DNA from: JBCBTD01 sp039818825
GTDB taxonomy: Bacteria; Pseudomonadota; Alphaproteobacteria; Geminicoccales; Geminicoccaceae
Length of the DNA: 64,000 nt
Direction: 5' to 3'
Assembly (NCBI GenBank): GCA_039818825.1
Contig: JBCBTD010000001.1
Location: 1-64,000 of the forward strand
Shown here piece by piece: positions 34,018 to 42,887 of this stretch. The number at the start of each line of letters is the position of its first letter. Position 1 is the stretch's first letter. Below the pieces are notes generated by a model. The model was not told where the DNA came from. It made no database searches and was given only the letters and a program-made list of their open reading frames with translations. The translations under genes and the position numbers were made by a program.

Positions 34018-35742
34018 ATGCCGAAGGTCACCGTCTTCGACAAGAGCCAGTTGCCCAGCCGTCACTCTTCGGTCGGCCCCGATCGGGCGCCCCACCGCTC
34101 TTACTACTATGCAATGGGTCTGACCAAGGATGACATCGCCCGCCCGTTCGTCGGTGTAGTGACGACGTGGAACGAAGCGGCGCCCTGCAACATTGCTTTG
34201 GCCAGGCAGGCGCAGGCGGCGAAGCGTGGCGTCGGCAAGGCTGGAGGCACGCCCCGGGAGTTCACGACGATCACCGTCACCGATGGCATTGCGATGGGTC
34301 ACCAGGGGATGAAGTCCTCGTTGGTGTCGCGCGAGGTCATTGCCGACAGCACGGAGTTGACCGTGCGCGGCCATGCTTACGACGCGCTGGTCGGACTGGC
34401 CGGATGCGACAAGTCGCTACCGGGTTTGATGATGGCGATGGTGCGCCTGAACGTGCCCGCGGTGTTCATGTACGGCGGCAGCATTCTCCCGGGTCGTTTC
34501 CAGGGCCGTGACGTGACCGTCCAAGACGTGTTCGAGGCAGTGGGCAAGCACGCCGTGGGCGACATGGCGCCCGAGGATCTGGACGAATTGGAGCAGGTGG
34601 CGTGCCCGTCGGCCGGCTCGTGTGGCGGCCAGTTCACGGCCAACACGATGGCATGCGTGTCCGAGGCGATGGGCTTGGCGCTGCCTGGCTCGGCCGGAAC
34701 CCCGGCACCGTACGAGACCCGCGACCAGTGGGCAGAGGCGTCCGGCGAGGCGGTGATGGCGTTGCTGGCGGCCAACGTCCGGCCCCGTGACATCGTCACC
34801 CTGAAGGCGCTCGAGAACGCCGCGAGGGTGGTCGCCGCTTCCGGCGGCTCGACCAACGGCGCTTTGCATCTGCCGGCGATCGCCCACGAGGCAGGCATCG
34901 CCTTCGATCTCCACGACGTCGCCGAGATCTTCCGCGCCACGCCTTACATCGCCGATCTCAAACCCGCGGGTCAGTACGTGATGCGCGATCTGCACGACGT
35001 CGGCGGCGTGCCGCTGTTGATGCGCGCGCTCTTGGAAGGCGGCTATCTCCACGGCGATTGCCTCACGGTGACCGGCAAGACGATCGCCGAGAACCTCGCC
35101 GACGTACGGTTCACCGCCAACCCTGTGGTGCGCCCGACGAGCGCGCCGATCACCGATTGGGGGGGCGTGGTCGGGCTCAAAGGCTCGCTCGCACCGGAAG
35201 GGGCGATCGTCAAGGTGGCGGGCCTGCCCAAGCTCGTGTTCCGCGGACCGGCGCGTTGCTTCGACTGCGAGGAAGACGCCATGGCGGCCGTCCAGGCCGG
35301 CGACTACGTCGACGGCGAGGTGCTGGTCATCCGTTACGAGGGCCCGAAGGGCGGCCCGGGCATGCGCGAAATGCTCGGCGTGACGTCGGCGATCTACGGG
35401 CAGGGACGGGGCGACAAGGTAGCGCTCATCACTGATGGCCGGTTCTCTGGGGCGACCCGTGGCTTCTGCATCGGCCATGTTGGTCCGGAAGCGGCCATCG
35501 GCGGGCCGATCGGGTTGATCGAAAATGGCGACGTCATCGCGATCGACGCCGAACGAGGAACGCTCGACGTCGAGGTCGACGCCGCGGTGTTGGAGGAGCG
35601 GCGGGCTCGCTGGCAGGCGACGCCGACGCTCTATGCATCGGGGACACTCTGGAAGTATGCGCAGACCGTGGGCTCGGCCGAGAAGGGTGCCGTGACTCAT
35701 CCGGGCGGCGCCGCCGAGGTGCACTGCTATGCCGACTTGTGA
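34018..35742 (+). CDS. ilvD: dihydroxy-acid dehydratase
   Basis: A 574-residue iron-sulfur enzyme of branched-chain amino acid synthesis that dehydrates 2,3-dihydroxy-isovalerate. Cluster cysteines are recognisable in GLAGCDKSLPG and CPSAGSCGGQF, with a further one in ARCFDCEEDA. DGIAMGHQGMKSSLVSRE and TDGRFSGATRGFCIGHVGPEA are family signatures. AAGGA lies upstream of the ATG. After the stop there is a small hairpin (about 35800-35815). No other ilv genes are adjacent. Confidence 0.97.
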   Translation: MPKVTVFDKSQLPSRHSSVGPDRAPHRSYYYAMGLTKDDIARPFVGVVTTWNEAAPCNIALARQAQAAKRGVGKAGGTPREFTTITVTDGIAMGHQGMKSSLVSREVIADSTELTVRGHAYDALVGLAGCDKSLPGLMMAMVRLNVPAVFMYGGSILPGRFQGRDVTVQDVFEAVGKHAVGDMAPEDLDELEQVACPSAGSCGGQFTANTMACVSEAMGLALPGSAGTPAPYETRDQWAEASGEAVMALLAANVRPRDIVTLKALENAARVVAASGGSTNGALHLPAIAHEAGIAFDLHDVAEIFRATPYIADLKPAGQYVMRDLHDVGGVPLLMRALLEGGYLHGDCLTVTGKTIAENLADVRFTANPVVRPTSAPITDWGGVVGLKGSLAPEGAIVKVAGLPKLVFRGPARCFDCEEDAMAAVQAGDYVDGEVLVIRYEGPKGGPGMREMLGVTSAIYGQGRGDKVALITDGRFSGATRGFCIGHVGPEAAIGGPIGLIENGDVIAIDAERGTLDVEVDAAVLEERRARWQATPTLYASGTLWKYAQTVGSAEKGAVTHPGGAAEVHCYADL

Positions 35743-35899
35743 CGCCGGCTCGCGCTGCGGCGCGATAAACCGTCAGGCGAAGTGGTAGGGGTGTACCCGC
35801 GTATCCGTAGATACGGTTAATGATGGGAAGTGACTTGTTTCCAACGGATTTCATGCCAAACCATAAAATCTACATTTCGTGACGGGGAACAAACGGGTG

Positions 35900-36223
35900 A
35901 TGGCGAAACGGCTGGCCAATGCCGAAGTCGATCAGGTTTTCGAGGTGGACGTCGCGGACGGCGACGACGCCGAAGACACCCGGTTGAGTGTCGCTGTCAG
36001 CGACTTGCAACCCGGGGCCCACGACGAAGTCGTACTGTTCAACGACTCCGCCGTGCGTGACATCGTCTTGGATGTCGCGTCGAGAGGCTACGAGACCGGG
36101 AGCGTCAAACAGCACGTAACCGCGGAGGGTGTCGATGTCTCGGGCTATTCGTTCGTTCGCCTCGACGACGGGCTGACCGTGTTCCACACTGCAGACACAC
36201 GATTGGTCATTCTACAGCGCTGA
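35900..36223 (+). CDS. hypothetical protein, about 107 residues
   Basis: An unrecognised small acidic protein. The sequence is beta-strand-prone with no signal or membrane segment, for example VFEVDVADGDD, VLDVASRGYETGS and VFHTADTRLVILQR. The start could be ATG 35900 or GTG 35897/35879; no ribosome site is decisive. It converges on the next small gene with a 24-nt gap. Codon use is like the surrounding genes, so it is probably a real but uncharacterised gene. Confidence 0.6.
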   Translation: MAKRLANAEVDQVFEVDVADGDDAEDTRLSVAVSDLQPGAHDEVVLFNDSAVRDIVLDVASRGYETGSVKQHVTAEGVDVSGYSFVRLDDGLTVFHTADTRLVILQR

Positions 36224-36247
36224 CGCCGCCGTATCGAGGCGGCCAAG

Positions 36248-36571
36248 TCAGGTCTTCGCGGCGAGGCTGGCGAACTCACGCAACTCGTCGGGCTCCAACC
36301 CTTCCAACATGCTCCGCAACTCGTCGTGCGGTTGTGGCGCTGATTCGTTGACCTCGAGCAGCCGCAGGCGGTCAGCGAGCCACAAAATCACCCGGATGTT
36401 CCCTTCTCGGACCTGATCTTCGATGCTGTCGAACAGGACCTTGCGCAGGGCTTCGATCCGGACGCCGGGGGTCGAACTGCGGCGCTTCGGCGCTTTTGCG
36501 GGCGGCGATGCGCCGTCCGCTGGACTTGGCGACGTGCCGGTCGTTCGAGAGGGGCGACGGGCGAGGGGCAT
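36248..36571 (-). CDS. hypothetical small helical protein
   Basis: A 107-residue protein. The first 35 residues are basic and Ser/Pro/Ala-rich, probably disordered. The rest is helical (EALRKVLFDSIEDQVREGNI, VILWLADRLRLLEV, LEGLEPDELREFASLA). No motif allows a family call; the leading basic tail followed by helices is reminiscent of small DNA-binding or terminase-like proteins, but that is weak. It is divergent from the hybrid kinase and convergent with the previous small gene. Confidence 0.6.
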   Translation of the reverse strand: MPLARRPSRTTGTSPSPADGASPPAKAPKRRSSTPGVRIEALRKVLFDSIEDQVREGNIRVILWLADRLRLLEVNESAPQPHDELRSMLEGLEPDELREFASLAAKT

Positions 36572-36685
36572 GGCTGGCTCCGCAGTGGCTCGATCTGAAT
36601 ATAGGAAAAAATACCTTCACTCCAGTCTTTCTCACATCATCGGTTTGGGCCATTCTCCTGTAGGTTGATGAACCGGGGATTCCCT

Positions 36686-38215
36686 ATGGACCTAGGCGAC
36701 GGATCGGCGGCGTCGCTCGACGTGCGGACGTGGGTGGCCGCGGTCGGCCACGACCTTCGCGAACCGATGAACGCGATCGTCGGCATGAGCGATCTCCTCT
36801 TGCAGACGCCGCTCGACGACGACCAGCGTGACTACGCCGAGGCCGTGCGCGACGCCGCCACGACGGTGGTCGGCCTCGTCAACGACCTGTTGGACGTGAC
36901 GCGGCTGGAGCGCGGTAACCTCGCCCTCATTGCCCAACCGTTCGACGTTCGCCGCCTGGTGGAGCGGACGGCGGCGATGCTTCGGCCGCGGATCGGTGCC
37001 CGCGAGCTTCAGCTCGATGTCGCCGTCGCGACGACGGTCCCCGCCGGTCTCGTCGGCGACGCCGGGAGACTGCGCCAAGTGCTGACCAATCTGCTCGCCA
37101 ACGCGCTGAAATTCACGGACCGCGGTCGAATCGTCTTGTCCGTCGATTGGGACCCGATGACCGAGGCGGCAACCTTCGTGGTCAGTGACACCGGTTGCGG
37201 TATGCCGGCGGCGCTCCGCGCGGCCGTCGGACGACCATTCGTCCAGGGCACGGAGCCACCGACCCACGGCGCTGAAGGCTTGGGCCTCGGGCTGGCGATC
37301 AGCCACCATTTGGTCGGCCGGATGGGTGGTCGGTTGTCGCTCGAGAGTGCCGTCGGGCAAGGCACCGCCGCCCGCTTCACCGTCACGCTGGCGCCGACGG
37401 ACCGAGCGCCGCCGCTCGGTACAGCCGCGCTCGGCGGCCGGACCGTTTGTTTGGTGGAGGCGACGACGGCCGCCGATCGTATCGCCGACCGATTTCATGG
37501 TCTGGGCCTGCGGGTGGTCACCGTTGCCGATCTCGAGGCCGCTCGAGCATGCTGCGCCGAGACCCGGTGCGCGGCGGTTTTCGCCGTGGCGAGACAGCCC
37601 ACCGCCGCGCACGCAGCGCTCGCCCGTTCAGTCCAAGAGGAGCGCGCGGACGTGGCTCCGGTACTGGTCGCGCTGGCACCCGCAGGCTACCGGGGCGACG
37701 CCGAGGCGTGGCGGGAAGCTGGATTCCATGGCTATCTGACGCTGCCGGTCGAGGCGGAGGTGTTGCGCGCCGCGCTCGGCACCTTGCTGGCGCCGGGGCT
37801 TGACGAGTTCGTCACCACCCACCGCCTCGCCGAGCGCCGCGACGGCCCTTGGCGGCTCCTGGTGGTCGACGACAATCCCGTGAACGTGCGGTTGTTGCAG
37901 GTGCTGTTGGAGCGCGAAGGCCATGAAGTCGTCGATGCGGCTGACGGTGCCACGGCTCTGGAGCGGATGCGGGAGCACGTCTTCGACGCGGTGCTGATGG
38001 ACCTGCAGATGCCGGGTATCGACGGTCTCGAGACGACGCGCCGGATCCGGGCGATGGCGAATCCGACCGGCCGCGTTCCCGTCCTCGCCGTGACGGCCGC
38101 TGCCCGTGCGGAGGTGGCGCCAGCCTGTGCGGCCGCGGGTATCGACGTGGTGCTGACGAAGCCGATCGAGCCAACGACGCTCTGCGGCGCGCTGCAGCGG
38201 TTGATCGTCGGTTGA
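36686..38215 (+). CDS. soluble hybrid histidine kinase with C-terminal receiver
   Basis: A protein of about 509 residues without membrane segments. The order is: HisKA with His in VGHDLREPMNAIVGMSDLLL, HATPase boxes (N: LLANALKF; G1: VSDTGCGMP; G2: GLGLGLAISHHL), a degenerate receiver-like linker, and an intact C-terminal receiver (LLVVDDNPVNVRLL, phospho-Asp in VLMDLQMPGIDG, Lys in VLTKPI). Typical of phosphorelay hubs. GGGGA about 8 nt upstream favours ATG 36686; 36668 is an alternative. No partner phosphotransferase or regulator is adjacent. Confidence 0.92.
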   Translation: MDLGDGSAASLDVRTWVAAVGHDLREPMNAIVGMSDLLLQTPLDDDQRDYAEAVRDAATTVVGLVNDLLDVTRLERGNLALIAQPFDVRRLVERTAAMLRPRIGARELQLDVAVATTVPAGLVGDAGRLRQVLTNLLANALKFTDRGRIVLSVDWDPMTEAATFVVSDTGCGMPAALRAAVGRPFVQGTEPPTHGAEGLGLGLAISHHLVGRMGGRLSLESAVGQGTAARFTVTLAPTDRAPPLGTAALGGRTVCLVEATTAADRIADRFHGLGLRVVTVADLEAARACCAETRCAAVFAVARQPTAAHAALARSVQEERADVAPVLVALAPAGYRGDAEAWREAGFHGYLTLPVEAEVLRAALGTLLAPGLDEFVTTHRLAERRDGPWRLLVVDDNPVNVRLLQVLLEREGHEVVDAADGATALERMREHVFDAVLMDLQMPGIDGLETTRRIRAMANPTGRVPVLAVTAAARAEVAPACAAAGIDVVLTKPIEPTTLCGALQRLIVG

Positions 38216-38224
38216 GCGACCCGT

Positions 38225-38539
38225 TCAGGTGCCGCGACGACGTTCGGCGAACGTCTTGAGCCGCCGCTTGGCGACGTCGAAAGCGTGGGTGAGGGCGGCG
38301 TGAAGGTCGGCGGCAGGCTCGCTCTTCACGACGATGGGCGAACCTGGAACGCCGATCTCGATGTTCACCGCGAACGCCGCAGCTCCTGCGGCGTTTTTCG
38401 AGGGCGCCTCGACGACGACCCGGCAGCCCACGATGTGGGCGTAGACGTTCTCCAGCTTTTGGACGCGCTCGCGGATCTCGGCTTCGACGGCGTCGGAGTG
38501 CGGGAGATTGTGAAAGCTGATCTTGAGGCTGGAATCCAT
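38225..38539 (-). CDS. hpf: ribosome hibernation promoting factor (short, HPF/YfiA type)
   Basis: A 104-residue protein of the ribosome-hibernation family. It binds the decoding centre and stabilises idle ribosomes in stationary phase. Seen: SLKISFHNLPHSDAVEAEIRER at the start, the VVVEAP strand, and the C-terminal basic helix AALTHAFDVAKRRLKTF. It lacks the extra dimerisation domain of long HPF, so it is the short form. It converges with the hybrid kinase gene, 9 nt apart. Confidence 0.85.
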   Translation of the reverse strand: MDSSLKISFHNLPHSDAVEAEIRERVQKLENVYAHIVGCRVVVEAPSKNAAGAAAFAVNIEIGVPGSPIVVKSEPAADLHAALTHAFDVAKRRLKTFAERRRGT

Positions 38540-38636
38540 GATCACGCTCGAGATGGTCGATCGATTGATCCGCTACTAGAGACCGTTACGCCAATGCGTG
38601 CAATGGTTGAACCGCAGCGGCGGCGTCGCCGCTCTC

Positions 38637-39350
38637 TCAGGACGACCGCAGCGGTCCGGTCGGAAGTCGGTGCAGCCACCGTTCTTCCTCGTTGACGGCG
38701 TAGAACGGGTCGTACTGTGGCGAGTCTTCGTAGTCGCGGACCTGATCGTCGAGGTTGTCCAGCAACCAGACGTGGGTGCCTTCGCGGACCACGAGCACCG
38801 CGTGCGCGAGGTTGCGGCGGACGTCTTCGACGACCAAGATGCGCATGCTCGACGCGGGGATGCCGAGGAGGCGCAGCGACGCGTACTTGGCGATGGCGAA
38901 GTCTTCGCAGTCACCGGTGTTGCGAGTGAAAAACTCGAGTGGCGTGGCCCAATGATCGCGCGTGCCGTAGATCGCCGCGTCGGTGTGGTACGGGGTGCGG
39001 TTGACCGCCAGGTTCACCGCGCTGAGGCGGTCTTGCCACGGCGCATCGGCGACGCCCTGCAACGCCTGGCGCCAGGCTACCAACGGCGGTCCGGTGCAGG
39101 CGTTCACGGCCGCCAGACAGGAACGCATCAGTGGCAGCTCATGGACGAGCTGCTGGGCGACGTGCTCCCAGCGCGGAAGCTGCACGTTGGCAGGGATCGA
39201 GGTTAGGGTGGGGTCGAACGGCGACCGTGCATGCACCGGTGAGGTGATGAGCACGAGACACAGGACAAGACCAGCGGCAAGCCGCGGTAGGGACAAGGAC
39301 AACACCGGCTGACACTCCGGGAAAACGACAGGCTGGAGTGTCGCTGACAA
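38637..39350 (-). CDS. LapG-like transglutaminase-fold cysteine protease
   Basis: A 237-residue exported protein (hydrophobic segment about 25-40) of the bacterial transglutaminase-like cysteine proteinase family. The triad is Cys148 (NTGDCEDFAIAKY), His183 (LAHAVLVV) and Asp198 (WLLDNL). Family member LapG cuts surface adhesins to release biofilms under c-di-GMP control through LapD. No LapD or large adhesin is in this window, but two GGDEF proteins are. It lies just past the end of the flagellar operon on the same strand. Confidence 0.92.
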   Translation of the reverse strand: MSATLQPVVFPECQPVLSLSLPRLAAGLVLCLVLITSPVHARSPFDPTLTSIPANVQLPRWEHVAQQLVHELPLMRSCLAAVNACTGPPLVAWRQALQGVADAPWQDRLSAVNLAVNRTPYHTDAAIYGTRDHWATPLEFFTRNTGDCEDFAIAKYASLRLLGIPASSMRILVVEDVRRNLAHAVLVVREGTHVWLLDNLDDQVRDYEDSPQYDPFYAVNEEERWLHRLPTGPLRSS

Positions 39351-39449
39351 GCGTTTCGAAAAGGTTAGCGCAGCCGCTGCGAACGGTTCGGGTCGGTACT
39401 CCTACGATCGATGCCGCGCGCCGACCATTGCCGATCGCGGAGGATGGGC

Positions 39450-40541
39450 TCAATGCGGATCGGCGCCTGCCGTCGCTGGCCTTCGCTGGCGCATGACGAA
39501 GGCGACCACCTCCGCAACGGCCTCGAAATGGACCTGGGGGATCGGTTTGCCGATCTCGACCTCGGCGTAGAGGGCGCGCGCAAGCGGGCGGTTCTCGATG
39601 ATCGGCACGTCGTGCTCGCGAGCGAGCGCGCGGATGCGGAAGGCGAGGGCGTCGACACCTTTCGCCACGACCTCCGGCGCCGTCGTCTGCCCCTGTTCGT
39701 AGCGCAGGGCGACGGCGAAGTGCGTCGGGTTGGTGATCACCACCGTGGCCTCCGGCACCGCCGCCATCATTCGGTGGCGCGCCCGCTCACTGCGGATCTG
39801 GCGGATCCGGGCTTTGGCGTGAGGATCGCCGTCGGTCTGCTTGGTCTCGTCCTTCACCTGCTGCCGTGTCATGCGCATTTGCTGGAAGAAGGTCATGCGT
39901 TGCAGGGCGACGTCGGCAATGGCGATGAGCGCGACGACGACCAGGGCGGCGCCGGTCGTCCGCAGCGCCCATTCCTGCAGCCGCTCCAAAGCGAATGGTG
40001 TCGGCACTTGGACCAGCGCGCCGAGGTCGGCGCCAACCGGTCGGAAGGTGAACCACGCGGCGGCTCCCACAAGGCCGATCTTGGCGACGTTCTTGGCGAA
40101 TTCGGCCATGGACTTGGGGCCGAACAGCCGCTTCAGGCCGCTTAGCGGCGAGATCCGTTCGAACTTCGGGGCCAGCGCCTTCGGGCTGAACACCGGGCCG
40201 TGCTGGCCCAGGTTGGAGAGCACCGCGGCGACCATCATCGCCACCAGTGGCAGCGCCAAAACCAGCGCCACCTCGGTGCTCGCGGCGATCAACAGATCGG
40301 TAAGGCCACGCTCATCGAGCGCAAAGCCGTGGGCGCCGGCAAGCATGTTGCCGAGCGGCCGCAGGAGCGCCAGGAACGGTGTCGCGCCCAGAGGCGAGAC
40401 CAGCAGCACACCGACGCCAAGCAGCAGCAGGCTGGTCACGTCCCGTGATGCCGGGACCTGACCTTCCTGGCGGGCGTCGTCCAGCCGTTTTTGGGTTGGT
40501 TGTTCGGTTTTGTCGCCGTCGTCGGCCTCGCCACTCACCAC
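39450..40541 (-). CDS. flhB: flagellar type III export protein FlhB
   Basis: A 363-residue export-gate component. The N-terminal GDKTEQPTQKRLDDARQEGQ leads into four membrane helices. The autocleavage site NPTH is intact (VVITNPTHFAVALRYE), so substrate-specificity switching should work. The C-terminal cytoplasmic domain is complete. It is the last gene of the flgB-flgC-fliE-fliQ-fliR-flhB run and starts right after the fliR stop. Confidence 0.97.
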   Translation of the reverse strand: MVSGEADDGDKTEQPTQKRLDDARQEGQVPASRDVTSLLLLGVGVLLVSPLGATPFLALLRPLGNMLAGAHGFALDERGLTDLLIAASTEVALVLALPLVAMMVAAVLSNLGQHGPVFSPKALAPKFERISPLSGLKRLFGPKSMAEFAKNVAKIGLVGAAAWFTFRPVGADLGALVQVPTPFALERLQEWALRTTGAALVVVALIAIADVALQRMTFFQQMRMTRQQVKDETKQTDGDPHAKARIRQIRSERARHRMMAAVPEATVVITNPTHFAVALRYEQGQTTAPEVVAKGVDALAFRIRALAREHDVPIIENRPLARALYAEVEIGKPIPQVHFEAVAEVVAFVMRQRRPATAGADPH

Positions 40542-41297
40542 TCATGCTCCCAGCACGGCAGTGAGGTCGATGGCGAACGCGACGAACCGCTCGATCACCG
40601 CGGGCAAGGTGATGCCGAGCAGCCCGAGGCCGATGATGATCTGCACCGGCATGGCGACGAAGATCACCTGCAAGGTCGGCACCAACCGGTTCATCATGCC
40701 GAGGATTGCGTAGAGAACGAGGGCGACGGCGGTCATCGGCATCGCCATCTGCACGCCGATGACGACGGCGTCGGCGCTGCCTCTGGCGAACGCTGCAGCC
40801 ATGTCGGCGGCCTGCAGCCCGGCGGTCGGCGGCAGGGCTTCGTAGCTGGCGACGAGCCCATGCAGCATCATATGGTGGCCGTCGATCGCCAGCAGCCCGG
40901 CGAGCCCGGCGATGGTCATGAGGTTGCCTGTCGCGGAGCTTTGTTGCGCTTCGCCGGGATTGAAGAAGTTGGCCGCGCCAAAGCCCATCTGCATGGCGAT
41001 CGCAGCGCCGGCGATCGAGAGGGCGGCGATCGCGAGGCGAACGAGACTGCCGATGAACAGGCCGTGGATGGCTTCGGTCACCACTCGGCCTGCATAGGCG
41101 CCGTCGACGGCACCAACGGAACCAAGGGTGGGTGCCAGCACCGGCGTCAATACCAAGGAGAGGGTCAGCGCGAGGATCAGGCGCGCGCGCGACAGCACGT
41201 AGGCTTCGCCGAACAGCGGCAGCACCATCAACGCAGAGCCGATCCGCGCGAAAACCAAGGTCACCAGCATCACGTCGTCGGCGACGGTGAGGTTCAC
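40542..41297 (-). CDS. fliR: flagellar biosynthesis protein FliR
   Basis: A 251-residue polytopic membrane protein of the flagellar export gate. Features: ARIGSALMVLPLFGEAYV at the N-terminus, MGFGAANFFNPGEAQQSSATGN in the middle and PVQIIIGLGLLG late, as in FliR. GTG 41297 is chosen because it overlaps the fliQ stop by 4 nt (GTGA) and places the start at the normal position. The frame upstream of it is not coding. Confidence 0.96.
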   Translation of the reverse strand: MNLTVADDVMLVTLVFARIGSALMVLPLFGEAYVLSRARLILALTLSLVLTPVLAPTLGSVGAVDGAYAGRVVTEAIHGLFIGSLVRLAIAALSIAGAAIAMQMGFGAANFFNPGEAQQSSATGNLMTIAGLAGLLAIDGHHMMLHGLVASYEALPPTAGLQAADMAAAFARGSADAVVIGVQMAMPMTAVALVLYAILGMMNRLVPTLQVIFVAMPVQIIIGLGLLGITLPAVIERFVAFAIDLTAVLGA

Positions 41298-41557
41298 GCG
41301 CCGGTCCCGATCCGCACGAACAGCTCCTCGGCGAAGGTCACCAAGGTCGCCAGCATGAACGGCATCGCCACCACCAGAGTCAGCATGATGCCGATGACCT
41401 TCGGCACGAAGGTGAGGGTCGGTTCCTGGATTTGCGTGATGGCCTGAACGAACGAGATGAGCAGGCCGACGCCGAGGGCTACGAGCATGACCGGCATGCC
41501 GACGCGCAGGGTCACGAACACGGCTTGGCTCGCCACCTCGAGAACGGTCTCTTCCAT
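41294..41557 (-). CDS. fliQ: flagellar biosynthesis protein FliQ
   Basis: An 87-residue protein with two membrane helices, standard for FliQ. It contains LRVGMPVMLVALGVGLLISFVQAITQIQEPTLTFVPK, the family signature region split across the loop. It overlaps fliR by 4 nt and follows fliE with a 34-nt gap. Confidence 0.97.
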   Translation of the reverse strand: MEETVLEVASQAVFVTLRVGMPVMLVALGVGLLISFVQAITQIQEPTLTFVPKVIGIMLTLVVAMPFMLATLVTFAEELFVRIGTGA

Positions 41558-41591
41558 CGGTCACCCTTGGCAGTGAGCTGCAGCCGATCGC

Positions 41592-41915
41592 CTAGATCGG
41601 CATACGGATGATGTCCTGGTAGGCGGCGATCACCCGGTCGCGCACGGCGGTCGCGGTGCGCAGGCCGAGCTCGGCCTCCGTCACCGCTTCGACGACCTCG
41701 CGCACCGAAGCGTCGCCGGTGATGCCGCGCGCTGCGGTGGCTTCGGCAGCGTGGTTGACGGCAACGGTGTCTTCGATCGCCTTGGACAACAGGCTCTCGA
41801 AGCTACCGATCCCGCCGACGGCACCGGTTGGCGGCGTCGCTCCGGGCGTGCCTTGGGCGGCCTGGGCTTTGACGAGCTGGGCGAGCCTGGCGGCGAGCGG
41901 ATCGATGGAGGTCAT
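41592..41915 (-). CDS. fliE: flagellar hook-basal body protein FliE
   Basis: A 107-residue protein that links the MS ring to the rod. The C-terminal VVEAVTEAELGLRTATAVRDRVIAAYQDIIRMPI is the FliE signature, including the final M-P-x. The N-terminal half is Ala/Gly-rich and typical. It lies between flgC and fliQ. Confidence 0.95.
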   Translation of the reverse strand: MTSIDPLAARLAQLVKAQAAQGTPGATPPTGAVGGIGSFESLLSKAIEDTVAVNHAAEATAARGITGDASVREVVEAVTEAELGLRTATAVRDRVIAAYQDIIRMPI

Positions 41916-41934
41916 GAGCAGGGGCCCTCAGCCG

Positions 41935-42342
41935 TCATCGCAGGAGATCCAGGGTTTGTCGGACCAGCCGGCGGGTCATCGATATCGCGTTGAGATTGGC
42001 CTCGTAGCTGCGCTGGGCCTCGCGCATGTCCATCAGTTCGACCAGCGGCCGGACGTTGGGCATCAGCACGTAGCCGGTGTCGTCGGCCGCCGGATGGGCA
42101 GGGTCGTAGCGGCGCTCGAATGCCGTGTGGTCGACGTCATAGCGCGCCACGTCGACGAGGCGCAGGTCGCGAGCCCGGTCGAGGCTCTCGCGGAAGCTCA
42201 CGGTCTTGCGGCGATAGGGATCGCCGCCGGGTTCGGCCGCGGTCGACGACGCATTTGCGAGGTTCTCGCTGGCCAAGCGCACGCGCACGCCCTGGACTTT
42301 CATGCCGGCGCTGGCAATGGCCACCGCGTCTTCGAGCTTCAT
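41935..42342 (-). CDS. flgC: flagellar rod protein FlgC
   Basis: A 135-residue rod protein. AIASAGMKVQGVRVRLASENLANASST is the rod/hook N-terminal motif, DPYRRKTVSF and MPNVRPLVELMDMREAQRSYEANLNA are FlgC-specific. ATG 42342 is set by GGAGG 9 nt upstream; a longer frame to 42402 is not homologous. Second gene of the flagellar run. Confidence 0.96.
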   Translation of the reverse strand: MKLEDAVAIASAGMKVQGVRVRLASENLANASSTAAEPGGDPYRRKTVSFRESLDRARDLRLVDVARYDVDHTAFERRYDPAHPAADDTGYVLMPNVRPLVELMDMREAQRSYEANLNAISMTRRLVRQTLDLLR

Positions 42343-42379
42343 CCGCCAATACCTCCGCTGAGCTGCCGGTCGCCGGCCA

Positions 42380-42787
42380 TCAGGCCGACGCGCCGACGGC
42401 AAGCTTCAAGAAGCTGATGTACTTGCCGTAGACCGCCATCGCCCGGCCATGCTGGCCGGCATTGCTGGCGAGCTTGCCGGCTTCTTCCTCCAGGTTGACC
42501 GCATTGCCGGAAACGGTGACCGCGACCTTGGCGTCGCGGACCCGATGCGGGCCTTCGGTCCCGTTCGAGGCGGGCAGGCGGTGGCCGTCGTGGCTACGGG
42601 CGAGTTCGACCCGGCCGGCGCCCGCGCGGGCCGCGACCATCGCCCCGAAATCGGGCTGCTTCACGTCTTGGGCGCGATAACCGGGCGTGTCGGCGTTGGC
42701 GATGTTGCGGGTCAGGACCATGTGGCGCTGCTCGGCGAAGGCCAAACGCCGGCCGACCAAGTCGAAAAGGCTGATCCGCTCCAGCAT
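42380..42787 (-). CDS. flgB: flagellar rod protein FlgB
   Basis: A 135-residue proximal-rod protein. RRLAFAEQRHMVLTRNIANADTPGYRAQDV is the rod signature (the N-terminal NIANxxTPGY), and the C-terminal helix AVYGKYISFLKLAVGA is typical. ATG 42787 matches the usual start; a longer frame to 42889 runs into the intergenic palindrome and is not used. It is the first gene of the flagellar run, divergent from csrA. Confidence 0.95.
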   Translation of the reverse strand: MLERISLFDLVGRRLAFAEQRHMVLTRNIANADTPGYRAQDVKQPDFGAMVAARAGAGRVELARSHDGHRLPASNGTEGPHRVRDAKVAVTVSGNAVNLEEEAGKLASNAGQHGRAMAVYGKYISFLKLAVGASA

Positions 42788-42840
42788 TGCCGCCGTTCCC
42801 GCTGCAGAACCCGATTTCACCGTCGGTTGCAGGCTACCGG

Positions 42841-42862
42841 CAACACGGTTAACAACGTGTTG
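42841..42862. promoter_or_regulatory. palindrome between divergent flgB and csrA
   Basis: CAACACG and CGTGTTG form a perfect 7-bp inverted repeat around an 8-bp centre with GTTAAC, in the 100-bp gap between the flagellar operon and csrA. It is 54 bp from flgB and 26 bp from csrA, so it could control both. The GTTAAC core recalls a CtrA half-site (TTAAC), but no second half at the usual 7-bp spacing was found. Confidence 0.55.
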
Positions 42863-42887
42863 AGTGAGTGCTTCTAGATGGCGGGCC

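Noticed and set aside
42841..42862. Complete CtrA site in the flgB/csrA gap
   Set aside because: Only one TTAAC half is present; the second half at the standard spacing is missing.
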